From Verrucomicrobiota bacterium (GTDB lineage Bacteria; Verrucomicrobiota; Kiritimatiellia; CAIQIC01; Lenti-01), in contig JAKLIL010000013.1 of NCBI GenBank assembly GCA_022709625.1, positions 1-12,633 on the forward strand: a stretch of 12,633 nucleotides of DNA. The letters are read 5' to 3'. The translations under genes and the position numbers were made by a program. The notes below the pieces were generated by a model that worked only from the letters and a program-made list of their open reading frames with translations, was not told the origin of the DNA and ran no database searches. Position 1 is the stretch's first letter. Each line of letters begins with the position of its first letter. This document shows, in pieces, positions 7,157-12,633 of the stretch.

Positions 7157-7510
7157 ATGAAAACCGTGCTGTTGCTGACCGTGTCCAATATCTTCATGAC
7201 CTTGGCGTGGTATGGCCACCTCAAATACCTGCGGGGAACCAAATGGCCGCTGCTGGTGGTTATCCTTATTAGCTGGGGCATCGCCTTTTTCGAATATTGC
7301 TTCCAGGTGCCGGCCAACCGCATCGGCTATGCCACCTTCTCGGCCACCCAGCTCAAGATCATCCAGGAAGTCATTTCGCTCACCGTGTTTTCCGGGTTCG
7401 CCATTCTGATGCTCGGCGAGAAACTCCGCTGGAACCATGCCATCTCTTTCCTGTTCCTGCTGGGCGCCGTCTATTTCGCCTTCATGAACACCAAGCCCGG
7501 AGGGGCCTGA
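7157..7510 (+). CDS. DUF486 family small membrane protein
   Basis: A 117-residue integral membrane protein of the DUF486 family, a group of small DMT-type proteins of unknown function. Four hydrophobic segments are seen at about residues 3-21 (VLLLTVSNIFMTLAWYGHL), 32-51, 72-92 and 98-114. The N-terminal SNIFMTLAWYGHLK and the central FEYCFQVPANRIGY are characteristic of the family. The protein is nearly all membrane with no soluble domain. The ATG at 7157 gives the usual family start (MKTVLLLT). An ATG at 7139 adds six residues but overlaps a likely -10 box, and earlier in-frame starts back to 6971 add non-family sequence. No strong Shine-Dalgarno site precedes 7157. The stop lies 1 base before the next gene, and the last codons carry that gene's ribosome site, so the two are co-translated. 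The transported substrate, if any, cannot be told. Confidence 0.9.
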   Translation: MKTVLLLTVSNIFMTLAWYGHLKYLRGTKWPLLVVILISWGIAFFEYCFQVPANRIGYATFSATQLKIIQEVISLTVFSGFAILMLGEKLRWNHAISFLFLLGAVYFAFMNTKPGGA

Positions 7511-7511
7511 C

Positions 7512-9182
7512 ATGGTCGGCCGTCGCCTGCTGCGCTGGTGTTGCGCGAGCCTGATGCTGGCTGGCTTGGCATTGTCGCCGGCGGGGGCCGCGCCCGCTCC
7601 CGTGCGTTTGGGCGACGATGATCGCCTGCTGGTTTTGGCCCCCCATCCCAACGACGAAACGCTGGCCGCCGGGGGCCTGATCCAGGAAGCGGCGGCCCTG
7701 GGCTTGCCGGTGCGCGTGTGTTATTTTTCCATGGGGGACAACAATGAAATCGCGTACCTCTTTACGCGCCACCACCCCGTCGACACGCCCGGCGCCATGC
7801 GCTCGCAGGGAGCCCGGCGCCTGAACGAGGCGATCGCCGCCGCGCGGCAACTGGGCTTGGCCACCAACGACGTCGTCTTTCTGGGCTACCCCGATTCCTG
7901 CACTCTCGACGTCTGGAACGGCCATTGGCGCACCGTGCCGCCGCTGCAGTCCATGCTCACCCGCGCCCACGCCGTCCCCTATGCCCAGGCCTTGACGCCC
8001 GGTTCCGCCTACGCCGGCGAAGACGTTCTCGACGACCTCGCAGAAGTCGTCCGCGACTTCCGCCCCACCCTCCTCGTGATGCCCCATCCGGCCGACCACA
8101 ACGTGGACCACCGTGCGCTGGCCCTGTTTGCGCGCGTGGCCCTCTGGCATCTCGAGGCCGACGGGATCCGCCCCGAAATCCTCGCCGCGCCCGTCCATTT
8201 CACGGATTGGCCGCGGCCGCGCCGCGCCGCGCCGGAGCGCCCCGCCGTGCCGCCGGCGTTTCTCGAAGGACAAATCGAATGGCGCGAATACGCCCTGGCG
8301 CCTTTCCAAGCCACCAACAAACTGGCCGCCCTCCGGCGCCACCACTCGCAATACGGCGCGGCCGCCGCCTATCTGGATTCCTTCGTGCGCAAAACCGAGT
8401 TGTTCGGGAATTTTGCAGATCTGGCGCTCCCGAACGGCGCCGGCAATCTGGACGTGCCGGAAGAGGATGTGTCCCAGTTCCGGCCCGACCAGAATTTCTT
8501 CGCGGAGCTGGCGAGCCAGTCCGAACAATGGAACGCCATTGCCGACCAAAGCGCCGCCGAAAGCCGCCAGCTCGGCGGACGCGACAACGATTTCATCGGC
8601 CGCACCGTGTCCGGAGACGGCACCCATCTGACCGTATCGTTCCAGTTCCTCCAGCCCGTTTCGCCCTCGGCCGTCCTCGTGGCCACGCTGTTTGGCTATC
8701 GCCCTGACGTCCCGTTTGGCGAAATGCCCAAGCTCGCCATCGAAACCACGCCCCGCGGGATCGTGTCCGTCAAGGATCTCGATGCGCGCCTGCCGGCGGA
8801 CGCGGTCGAATGGGTTCCCGACGGCGACGACGAGATCAAGCTGCGCGTTTCGCTGGCCCTGCTGGGCAACCCCGGAAAAATCCTGGCCGGCGCGCAATTG
8901 TTGGATGGCCGCCTGCCCGTGGATTGGGTGCCTTGGCGCATCGTCGATCTGGCGTTGCCGGCCGCAGTTCCGGCCCGGGCGCCAACCGAGCCGCCGGCGG
9001 CGGAATCGACTCGAATGCCGGAAGCCGCCGGCGAACAACCTGCGCCGCCCGCTCCGCCAAACGTCGCACGGCCCCCTGCGCCCACGTCCGAAACGCCGAC
9101 GTTCCCGCCGCCCCCCGTGGCTCCGCCGGCCAAGCCCGCGCCCCCACCGATCTCCGAAGCCGACGAGCCGGTTTACTGGTGA
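7512..9182 (+). CDS. Exported PIG-L (LmbE-like) deacetylase family protein with C-terminal extension
   Basis: A 556-residue zinc-dependent N-deacetylase-fold protein; the family removes acetyl groups from GlcNAc-type sugars. Residues 1-26 form a signal peptide (arginines, a hydrophobic stretch, SPAGA), so the protein is probably outside the cytoplasm. The PIG-L domain spans about 38-235: APHPNDET (43-50) with probable zinc ligands H45 and D48, and the later PHPADHNVDH (191-200) with H200 as the third ligand. The usual first aspartate of HPDDE, the general base in MshB, is N47. Residues about 330-480 look like an extra beta-rich domain. Residues about 482-556 are a low-complexity proline/alanine tail ending in PVYW. 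The start at 7512 has a strong GGAGG site 8 bases upstream. Substrate is unknown. Fifteen bases separate its stop from dinB ATG. Confidence 0.9.
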   Translation: MVGRRLLRWCCASLMLAGLALSPAGAAPAPVRLGDDDRLLVLAPHPNDETLAAGGLIQEAAALGLPVRVCYFSMGDNNEIAYLFTRHHPVDTPGAMRSQGARRLNEAIAAARQLGLATNDVVFLGYPDSCTLDVWNGHWRTVPPLQSMLTRAHAVPYAQALTPGSAYAGEDVLDDLAEVVRDFRPTLLVMPHPADHNVDHRALALFARVALWHLEADGIRPEILAAPVHFTDWPRPRRAAPERPAVPPAFLEGQIEWREYALAPFQATNKLAALRRHHSQYGAAAAYLDSFVRKTELFGNFADLALPNGAGNLDVPEEDVSQFRPDQNFFAELASQSEQWNAIADQSAAESRQLGGRDNDFIGRTVSGDGTHLTVSFQFLQPVSPSAVLVATLFGYRPDVPFGEMPKLAIETTPRGIVSVKDLDARLPADAVEWVPDGDDEIKLRVSLALLGNPGKILAGAQLLDGRLPVDWVPWRIVDLALPAAVPARAPTEPPAAESTRMPEAAGEQPAPPAPPNVARPPAPTSETPTFPPPPVAPPAKPAPPPISEADEPVYW

Positions 9183-9196
9183 CGTCGAACGCGGCC

Positions 9197-10408
9197 ATGC
9201 CCGAAGCCGTCCCCTCCAGCCGCACGTTCCTCCACGTGGACATGGACGCCTTCTACGCGGCGATCGAACAGCGCGATCACCCCGAATACCGTGGCCACCC
9301 CCTCGTAGTCGGCGCCCCGCGCGACCAGCGCGGCGTCGTGGCCACCGCCTCCTACGAGGCCCGCGTTTTCGGCATCCATTCCGCCATGCCCTCCCGGGAA
9401 GCGGCGCGCCTGTGCCCCCGCGCCATTTTCGTCCCGCCCGACATGCCGCGCTACGAAATGGTCTCCGCGCAGATCTTCGCGATTTTCGGCCGCTACACGC
9501 CCTACGTCGAAGGCCTCTCCATCGACGAAGCCTTTCTTGACGTGACCGGCTCGCAGCGCCTCTACGGCTCCGGCGAGCAAATCGCCCGCCGCATCAAGGC
9601 CGACATCCGCACCGAACTCGCGCTGACCTGTTCCGTGGGCGTCGCGCCCAACAAATTCCTCGCCAAGCTGGGTTCCGAATACGGCAAGCCCGACGGCCTG
9701 ACCGTCCTGCCTTGCGACCGCAAAGGCATCGTCGCCTTCTTGCGGCCGCTGCCGGTCACGCGCCTGTGGGGCGTCGGCAAGGTCGCCCGGCAGGCATTCG
9801 ACCGCGCCGCCCTCTACACCATCGGCGACGTCCAGGACGCGCCCCTCGCCCTCCTGCAAAGCATCGTCGGCCCCCACGCCGCCGCCCACCTGCGCGCCCT
9901 CGCCTTCGGCGAAGATCCCCGCGAAATCGAACTCGACGTCCGCGAAAAAACCATCTCCCGCGAACACACCTTCTTGCACGACGAACGCTCGCGCACCGTA
10001 CTGGAAAACACCCTCTTCGAACTCGTCGAGGACGTCGCCCGCCGCCTGCGGGCCGACGGGCGCCTCGCCGCCGGGGGACGCCTCAAGGTCCGCTGGAAAG
10101 ACTTCGAAACCTTCACCCGCTCGCGGCCGTTTCCGCGCCCCACCCGCCTCGAGGAGGACGTGCAGGCGCTCGCGCAAGCCCTGTTCCGCGACGTGGCGAT
10201 CGAGCAACCCGTTCGCCTCATCGGCTTTGGCGTGACCGGACTTGCCGAGCGCGAGCGCGAACGCCAACTCGACCTTTTCGAACTTCCGGTCGAAATCCGT
10301 ACCAAAAAGGAAAAACTCGACCAAACCGTCGACCGCATCCGGAAGGAACATGGACCCGCCGCCATCCGGCGCGCGCGCAATCTGCCGCCCCGCAAGAAAA
10401 AATCCTAG
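9197..10408 (+). CDS. dinB: DNA polymerase IV (Y-family translesion polymerase)
   Basis: Error-prone Y-family polymerase, 403 residues, which copies past damaged bases. FLHVDMDAFYAAIE (11-24) carries metal ligand D15 and the putative steric-gate residue Y20. SIDEAFLDV (108-116) carries D110 and E111. SYEARVFGIHSAMPS (52-66) and CSVGVAPNKFLAKLGSEYGK are further palm and finger motifs. The thumb RLWGVGKVA and the little finger follow. QLDLF (357-361, bases 10265-10279) is a sliding-clamp-binding motif, and a lysine-rich end follows (PPRKKKS). The ATG at 9197 begins near the family start but lacks a clear Shine-Dalgarno site. An in-frame GTG at 9179 overlaps the upstream stop as GTGA and is a possible alternative. 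No LexA-like operator was seen upstream, and the gene lies in a run with two envelope genes, so damage control of it is not evident. Confidence 0.96.
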   Translation: MPEAVPSSRTFLHVDMDAFYAAIEQRDHPEYRGHPLVVGAPRDQRGVVATASYEARVFGIHSAMPSREAARLCPRAIFVPPDMPRYEMVSAQIFAIFGRYTPYVEGLSIDEAFLDVTGSQRLYGSGEQIARRIKADIRTELALTCSVGVAPNKFLAKLGSEYGKPDGLTVLPCDRKGIVAFLRPLPVTRLWGVGKVARQAFDRAALYTIGDVQDAPLALLQSIVGPHAAAHLRALAFGEDPREIELDVREKTISREHTFLHDERSRTVLENTLFELVEDVARRLRADGRLAAGGRLKVRWKDFETFTRSRPFPRPTRLEEDVQALAQALFRDVAIEQPVRLIGFGVTGLAERERERQLDLFELPVEIRTKKEKLDQTVDRIRKEHGPAAIRRARNLPPRKKKS

Positions 10409-10751
10409 GTGCCCGTCCCCATGGCGATCGGCGGCCAGCCCGCTGGAGAGCGCGAAGCGTTCCAGGGAATGGTTGCAGCTGCTCCTTACGCCGAACTCGG
10501 CCGCTCGCGGCCTCTTTCCGCCTCCGGCGCGCGGGCGCAGCTGCAATTTCGCGCCGACCCGGGTCACATCGAACGTCGGCGCGCAGCGCCGGAGTCGAAA
10601 TATCCGGGCCAAATCCCGACGGCCGACTTTTGCAATCAAGCCGAGAACCCTCGACGCGCCTTCGCGCGAAGCTACGGCGGGCAGGCCAAGCTCGGGATGA
10701 AAACCATACGGATCCATGGCCGGATTTCGATAAGCTTTCACAGAATCGCAA

Positions 10752-10768
10752 GCGCGCCCCGGGCGCGC
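10752..10768 (+). terminator. Possible terminator hairpin after dinB
   Basis: Perfect 7-base arms GCGCGCC (10752-10758) and GGCGCGC (10762-10768) with a CCG loop form a very stable stem. A T-rich but interrupted stretch follows at about 10780-10793 rather than directly after the stem, so a classic intrinsic terminator is doubtful. It separates dinB from the hypE start region. Confidence 0.3.
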
Positions 10769-10786
10769 CGCCACCGCGTCTCGTTC

Positions 10787-10816
10787 TTGTTTGGGATGCC
10801 CTGCCTGCGGTAGGAT
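10787..10816 (+). promoter_or_regulatory. Putative hypE promoter and ribosome site
   Basis: TTGTTT (10787-10792), an 18-base spacer and TAGGAT (10811-10816). The same TAGGAT hexamer occurs before the DUF486 gene. Here AGGA (10812-10815) is also well placed as a Shine-Dalgarno site, 7 bases before the ATG at 10823, so the ribosome-site reading is at least as likely as the -10 reading. Confidence 0.3.
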
Positions 10817-10822
10817 GTCGCG

Positions 10823-11851
10823 ATGCCGATGACCTGCCCCCGCCCAACGCCGCGCTACGATGCCGTCACCCTAGCCCACGGCGGGGGCGGCACCCTGACC
10901 GCGACGCTGATCCGCGAGATCTTCCTGCCGGCGTTTGGCGCGCATTCGGCTTCGCCCCACGACGCCACGCTTTTCGCGCTGGGCGGCCAACGGGCCGCGT
11001 TCACCACCGATTCCTACGTGGTCCGACCGCTGTTTTTCCCCGGGGGCGACATCGGTTCCCTGGCGGTGAACGGAACCGTCAACGACCTGTTGATGGCCGG
11101 AGCCAGGCCCGTGGCGCTGACCGCGGGGTTCATTCTGGAAGAAGGCTTGCCGCTCGAAACCCTGCGGCGCGTGGTCGCCTCGATGCGCGCCGCGGCCGAC
11201 GCCGCCGGGGTCGCCATCATCGCCGGCGACACGAAGGTTGTTGAACGGCCCCGGGGCGACGGCCTCTACGTCAATACGAGCGGCGTCGGCGAGATCGCCG
11301 TGGCTGCCCCCCCGGCGCCGGAACGGATCCTCCCGGGCGATGCCATCATCCTGACCGGGGACGTCGGCCGACACGGGATCGCGGTCATGGCGCAGCGGCA
11401 CGGACTGGCCTTCGAGCCTCCCGTCCAAAGCGACTGCGCCTCGCTGCATGCCCCCTTTTTGGAATTGTTCGCCACGGGCCCGGCGCCCCATTGCGCCCGC
11501 GATCTCACCCGCGGCGGACTGGGCGGAGCGCTGTGCGAACTGGCCGCCGCCGCCAAACTCGCCTTTCAAATCGACGAAACCGCGATTCCCGTGGAGAACC
11601 CGGTGCGCGCGGCCTGCGAACTGCTGGGCTTCGATCCGCTCTTCGTCGCCAACGAAGGCTGCGCCGCCGTGTTCGTCGCCCCCGGCGACGCCGACGCAAC
11701 GCTGGCCGTGCTGCGGCGGCACCCGGCGACGGCGCAGGCCCGCGTCATCGGCGAGGTGCGGAAAGGCGGCGGCGTCTCCGCCCGCACCGCCTTGGGCACC
11801 GTTCGGCGCCTGATACCGCCCTCCGGCGAGCAATTGCCAAGGATTTGTTAG
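10823..11851 (+). CDS. hypE: Hydrogenase maturation protein HypE
   Basis: HypE takes a carbamoyl group from HypF onto its C-terminal cysteine and dehydrates it with ATP to a thiocyanate. This supplies the cyanide ligands of [NiFe]-hydrogenase. The 342 residues are close to family length. The AIRS-like N-terminal ATP-binding part shows HGGGG (19-23), FTTDSYVV (60-67), GDIGSLAVNGTVNDLLMAGA (75-94) and AGDTKVVER (134-142). The C-terminal half has GRHGIAV (182-188), RDLTRGGLGGAL (226-237) and VANEGCAAVF (275-284). The protein ends in PRIC with the acceptor C342. All key residues are intact. The ATG at 10823 has AGGA 7 bases upstream; an ATG two codons later is possible. No other hyp or hydrogenase gene is in the window, since dinB lies upstream and RNase E/G converges downstream. 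The partners must be elsewhere if the pathway is active. Confidence 0.96.
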   Translation: MPMTCPRPTPRYDAVTLAHGGGGTLTATLIREIFLPAFGAHSASPHDATLFALGGQRAAFTTDSYVVRPLFFPGGDIGSLAVNGTVNDLLMAGARPVALTAGFILEEGLPLETLRRVVASMRAAADAAGVAIIAGDTKVVERPRGDGLYVNTSGVGEIAVAAPPAPERILPGDAIILTGDVGRHGIAVMAQRHGLAFEPPVQSDCASLHAPFLELFATGPAPHCARDLTRGGLGGALCELAAAAKLAFQIDETAIPVENPVRAACELLGFDPLFVANEGCAAVFVAPGDADATLAVLRRHPATAQARVIGEVRKGGGVSARTALGTVRRLIPPSGEQLPRIC

Positions 11852-11859
11852 GGGGATTT

Positions 11860-11923
11860 AGGGTTCAGAGTTCAGGGTTCAGGTAGCCGAAAATCCTTCC
11901 TGAACCCCGAAACCCTGAACCCT
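11860..11923. repeat. Long imperfect inverted repeat of TTCAGGG-like heptads between convergent genes
   Basis: Arms at 11860-11883 and 11899-11923 are nearly complementary over about 24 bases, with a few mismatches and one bulge, around a 15-base loop. Each arm is itself a degenerate tandem repeat of a 7-base unit (TTCAGGG or TTCAGAG; CCCTGAA on the right). G- and C-runs just outside (11851-11855, 11925-11930) could extend the stem. It lies 8 bases after the hypE stop and 8 before the RNase E/G stop, so it may terminate or protect both transcripts, although neither strand has a T-run. Confidence 0.7.
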
Positions 11924-11931
11924 GCCCCCCT

Positions 11932-12633
11932 TTACTGCTCGTGGTCCTCGAAAAGGATTTCGCCGGTCTGGCCGTGGGCGATGCGGAAGTCCTCGATGTG
12001 GAGGTTCACGTCGCTCACGAAGGTCAGCTGGGTGCCGCAGCGCTTTTCCAGATCGATCAACACCTGCTCGTCCTCCTTGCGAAGGCGCTCCATGATCATC
12101 GGATTGACCGATACGCGCAGGGGGATTTGCCCGCGCGGCTGGTTTTTCTTCATCACCTCGAGAATCCGGCGCTGGATGCGCACGCTCATGCTGAGGTTCG
12201 AAAGCACCTTGCCGCGCCCGTGGCAGTAGGGACAGTCGGCGAAATTCGCCGCGCGCAGGCTTTCCTCCATGCGCTGGCGCGTCATTTCCACGAGGCCCAG
12301 CTGCGAGACCGGCAGCACGTTGGTGCGGGCCTTGTCGTGCTGCAGGGCCTCCTTCAGCGTGCGGTACACCGCGGCCTGGTTCCGGCGCATTTTCATGTCG
12401 ATGAAATCGATCACCACGAGGCCGCCGATGTTGCGCAGGCGCAGTTGCCGGGCGACTTCGACCGCGGCCTCGGTGTTGACCTCCAGGATGCTCTCTTCCT
12501 GCGTCTTGCCGCCCTTGTGCCGGCCCGTGTTCACGTCGATGGCCACCAGGGCCTCCGTCTCGTCGAAGATCAGGTAGCCGCCGGATTTCAGCCACACCTT
12601 GCGCCGGAACGCGTTTTCGAGCTGCTTCTCGAC
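11932..12633 (-). CDS. rng: Ribonuclease E/G, C-terminal 233 residues (cut by window edge)
   Basis: Endoribonuclease of the RNase E/G family, acting in rRNA processing and mRNA decay. The frame is open to the right edge, so the N-terminal S1 domain lies outside. Numbered from the edge, the DNase I-like catalytic part shows AIDVNTGR with D33 and N35, and GGLVVIDFIDMKMRRNQ (70-86) with the second catalytic aspartate. The zinc-link CPYCHGRG (134-141) with C134 and C137 joins the catalytic and small domains and is needed for tetramer formation in E. coli RNase E. The small domain follows and the protein ends shortly after (FEDHEQ), with no long disordered scaffold. It is therefore closer in form to RNase G or a short RNase E. 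Which of the two names applies cannot be settled from this part. It converges on hypE with 80 bases between stops. Confidence 0.93.
   Translation of the reverse strand, partial: VEKQLENAFRRKVWLKSGGYLIFDETEALVAIDVNTGRHKGGKTQEESILEVNTEAAVEVARQLRLRNIGGLVVIDFIDMKMRRNQAAVYRTLKEALQHDKARTNVLPVSQLGLVEMTRQRMEESLRAANFADCPYCHGRGKVLSNLSMSVRIQRRILEVMKKNQPRGQIPLRVSVNPMIMERLRKEDEQVLIDLEKRCGTQLTFVSDVNLHIEDFRIAHGQTGEILFEDHEQ

Larger units (their letters stand above)
10409..10822. other. Gene-free stretch rich in inverted repeats
   Basis: The 414 bases between dinB and hypE hold open frames on both strands, but none reads like a protein: they are arginine-, alanine- and glycine-rich with no motif and poor ribosome sites. 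Inverted repeats are frequent: 10443-10465 (9-base arms with one mismatch and one wobble, loop GCGAA), 10522-10530 with 10586-10594 (CTCCGGCGC/GCGCCGGAG), a short hairpin at 10577-10591, a perfect palindrome CTTCGCGCGAAG at 10660-10671, and 10752-10768. It may be a dispersed intergenic repeat, a structured RNA or gene remnant. The sequence alone does not decide. Confidence 0.5.

Noticed and set aside
7482..9038. A 518-codon minus-strand open frame opposite the PIG-L gene
   Set aside because: Antisense shadow; the PIG-L frame has a signal peptide, ribosome site and family motifs.
9173..10774. A 533-codon minus-strand open frame opposite dinB and extending into the gap before hypE
   Set aside because: Most of it is a dinB shadow. 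The part in the gap has no recognisable motif or ribosome site, so it is treated as non-coding.
10409..10813. A 134-codon plus-strand open frame in the dinB-hypE gap
   Set aside because: It begins immediately after the dinB stop with a non-ATG start, has no Shine-Dalgarno site and reads as compositionally random. It overlaps inverted repeats.
10871..11833. A 320-codon minus-strand open frame opposite hypE
   Set aside because: Antisense shadow of a complete, motif-rich hypE.
11860..11923. CRISPR-like short repeats
   Set aside because: The units are 7 bases, directly abutting and without spacers; the structure is an inverted repeat.
11879..12595. A second minus-strand frame of 238 codons overlapping the RNase E/G gene
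   Set aside because: It is a shifted-frame shadow of the RNase E/G frame, which shows the catalytic and zinc-link motifs.

Overview
This GC-rich bacterial window carries ten protein genes, two of them cut by the window edges. No RNA gene, insertion sequence or CRISPR array was seen. The taxonomy is uncertain. The mix of a short RNase E/G, a type I dehydroquinate dehydratase, an unusual topoisomerase I tail and several starts with poor Shine-Dalgarno sites would fit a member of the PVC group (Verrucomicrobiota or Kiritimatiellota-like) or a neighbouring phylum. That is inference, not a marker-gene result.

Layout. The left half (1-6981) is all on the minus strand. Read in transcription order it holds aroD, then a tightly packed run of aroB, a 225-residue unrecognised protein, dprA, topA and xerC, with xerC running off the left edge. 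Gaps in the run are 17-23 bases, and aroB overlaps the next gene by 17. A good sigma70-type promoter lies just upstream of aroB and another upstream of aroD. The order dprA-topA-xerC is a classic bacterial cluster (DNA uptake and recombination, supercoiling, chromosome dimer resolution). Here it is joined to two shikimate-pathway enzymes.

The middle (7157-10408) is on the plus strand: a small DUF486 membrane protein, an exported PIG-L/LmbE-family deacetylase and the translesion polymerase DinB, spaced by 1 and 14 bases. A stretch of 414 bases with no convincing gene but several inverted repeats follows. Then comes a lone hypE (hydrogenase maturation) with the expected C-terminal cysteine. It converges on an RNase E/G gene that enters from the right edge. 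The two are separated by a long imperfect inverted repeat built from TTCAGGG-like heptads.

The two most interesting points are protein-level. First, the unrecognised gene between aroB and dprA sits where many bacteria carry the YraN nuclease-fold protein. Its N-terminus looks like a PD-(D/E)XK fold with a damaged active site, and near its C-terminus it has QMDLF, a good match to the sliding-clamp-binding motif (DinB here has QLDLF). Second, topoisomerase I lacks cysteine zinc ribbons and instead ends in three tandem copies of a module of about 70 residues. Neither amounts to a demonstrated new system, but both can be tested.
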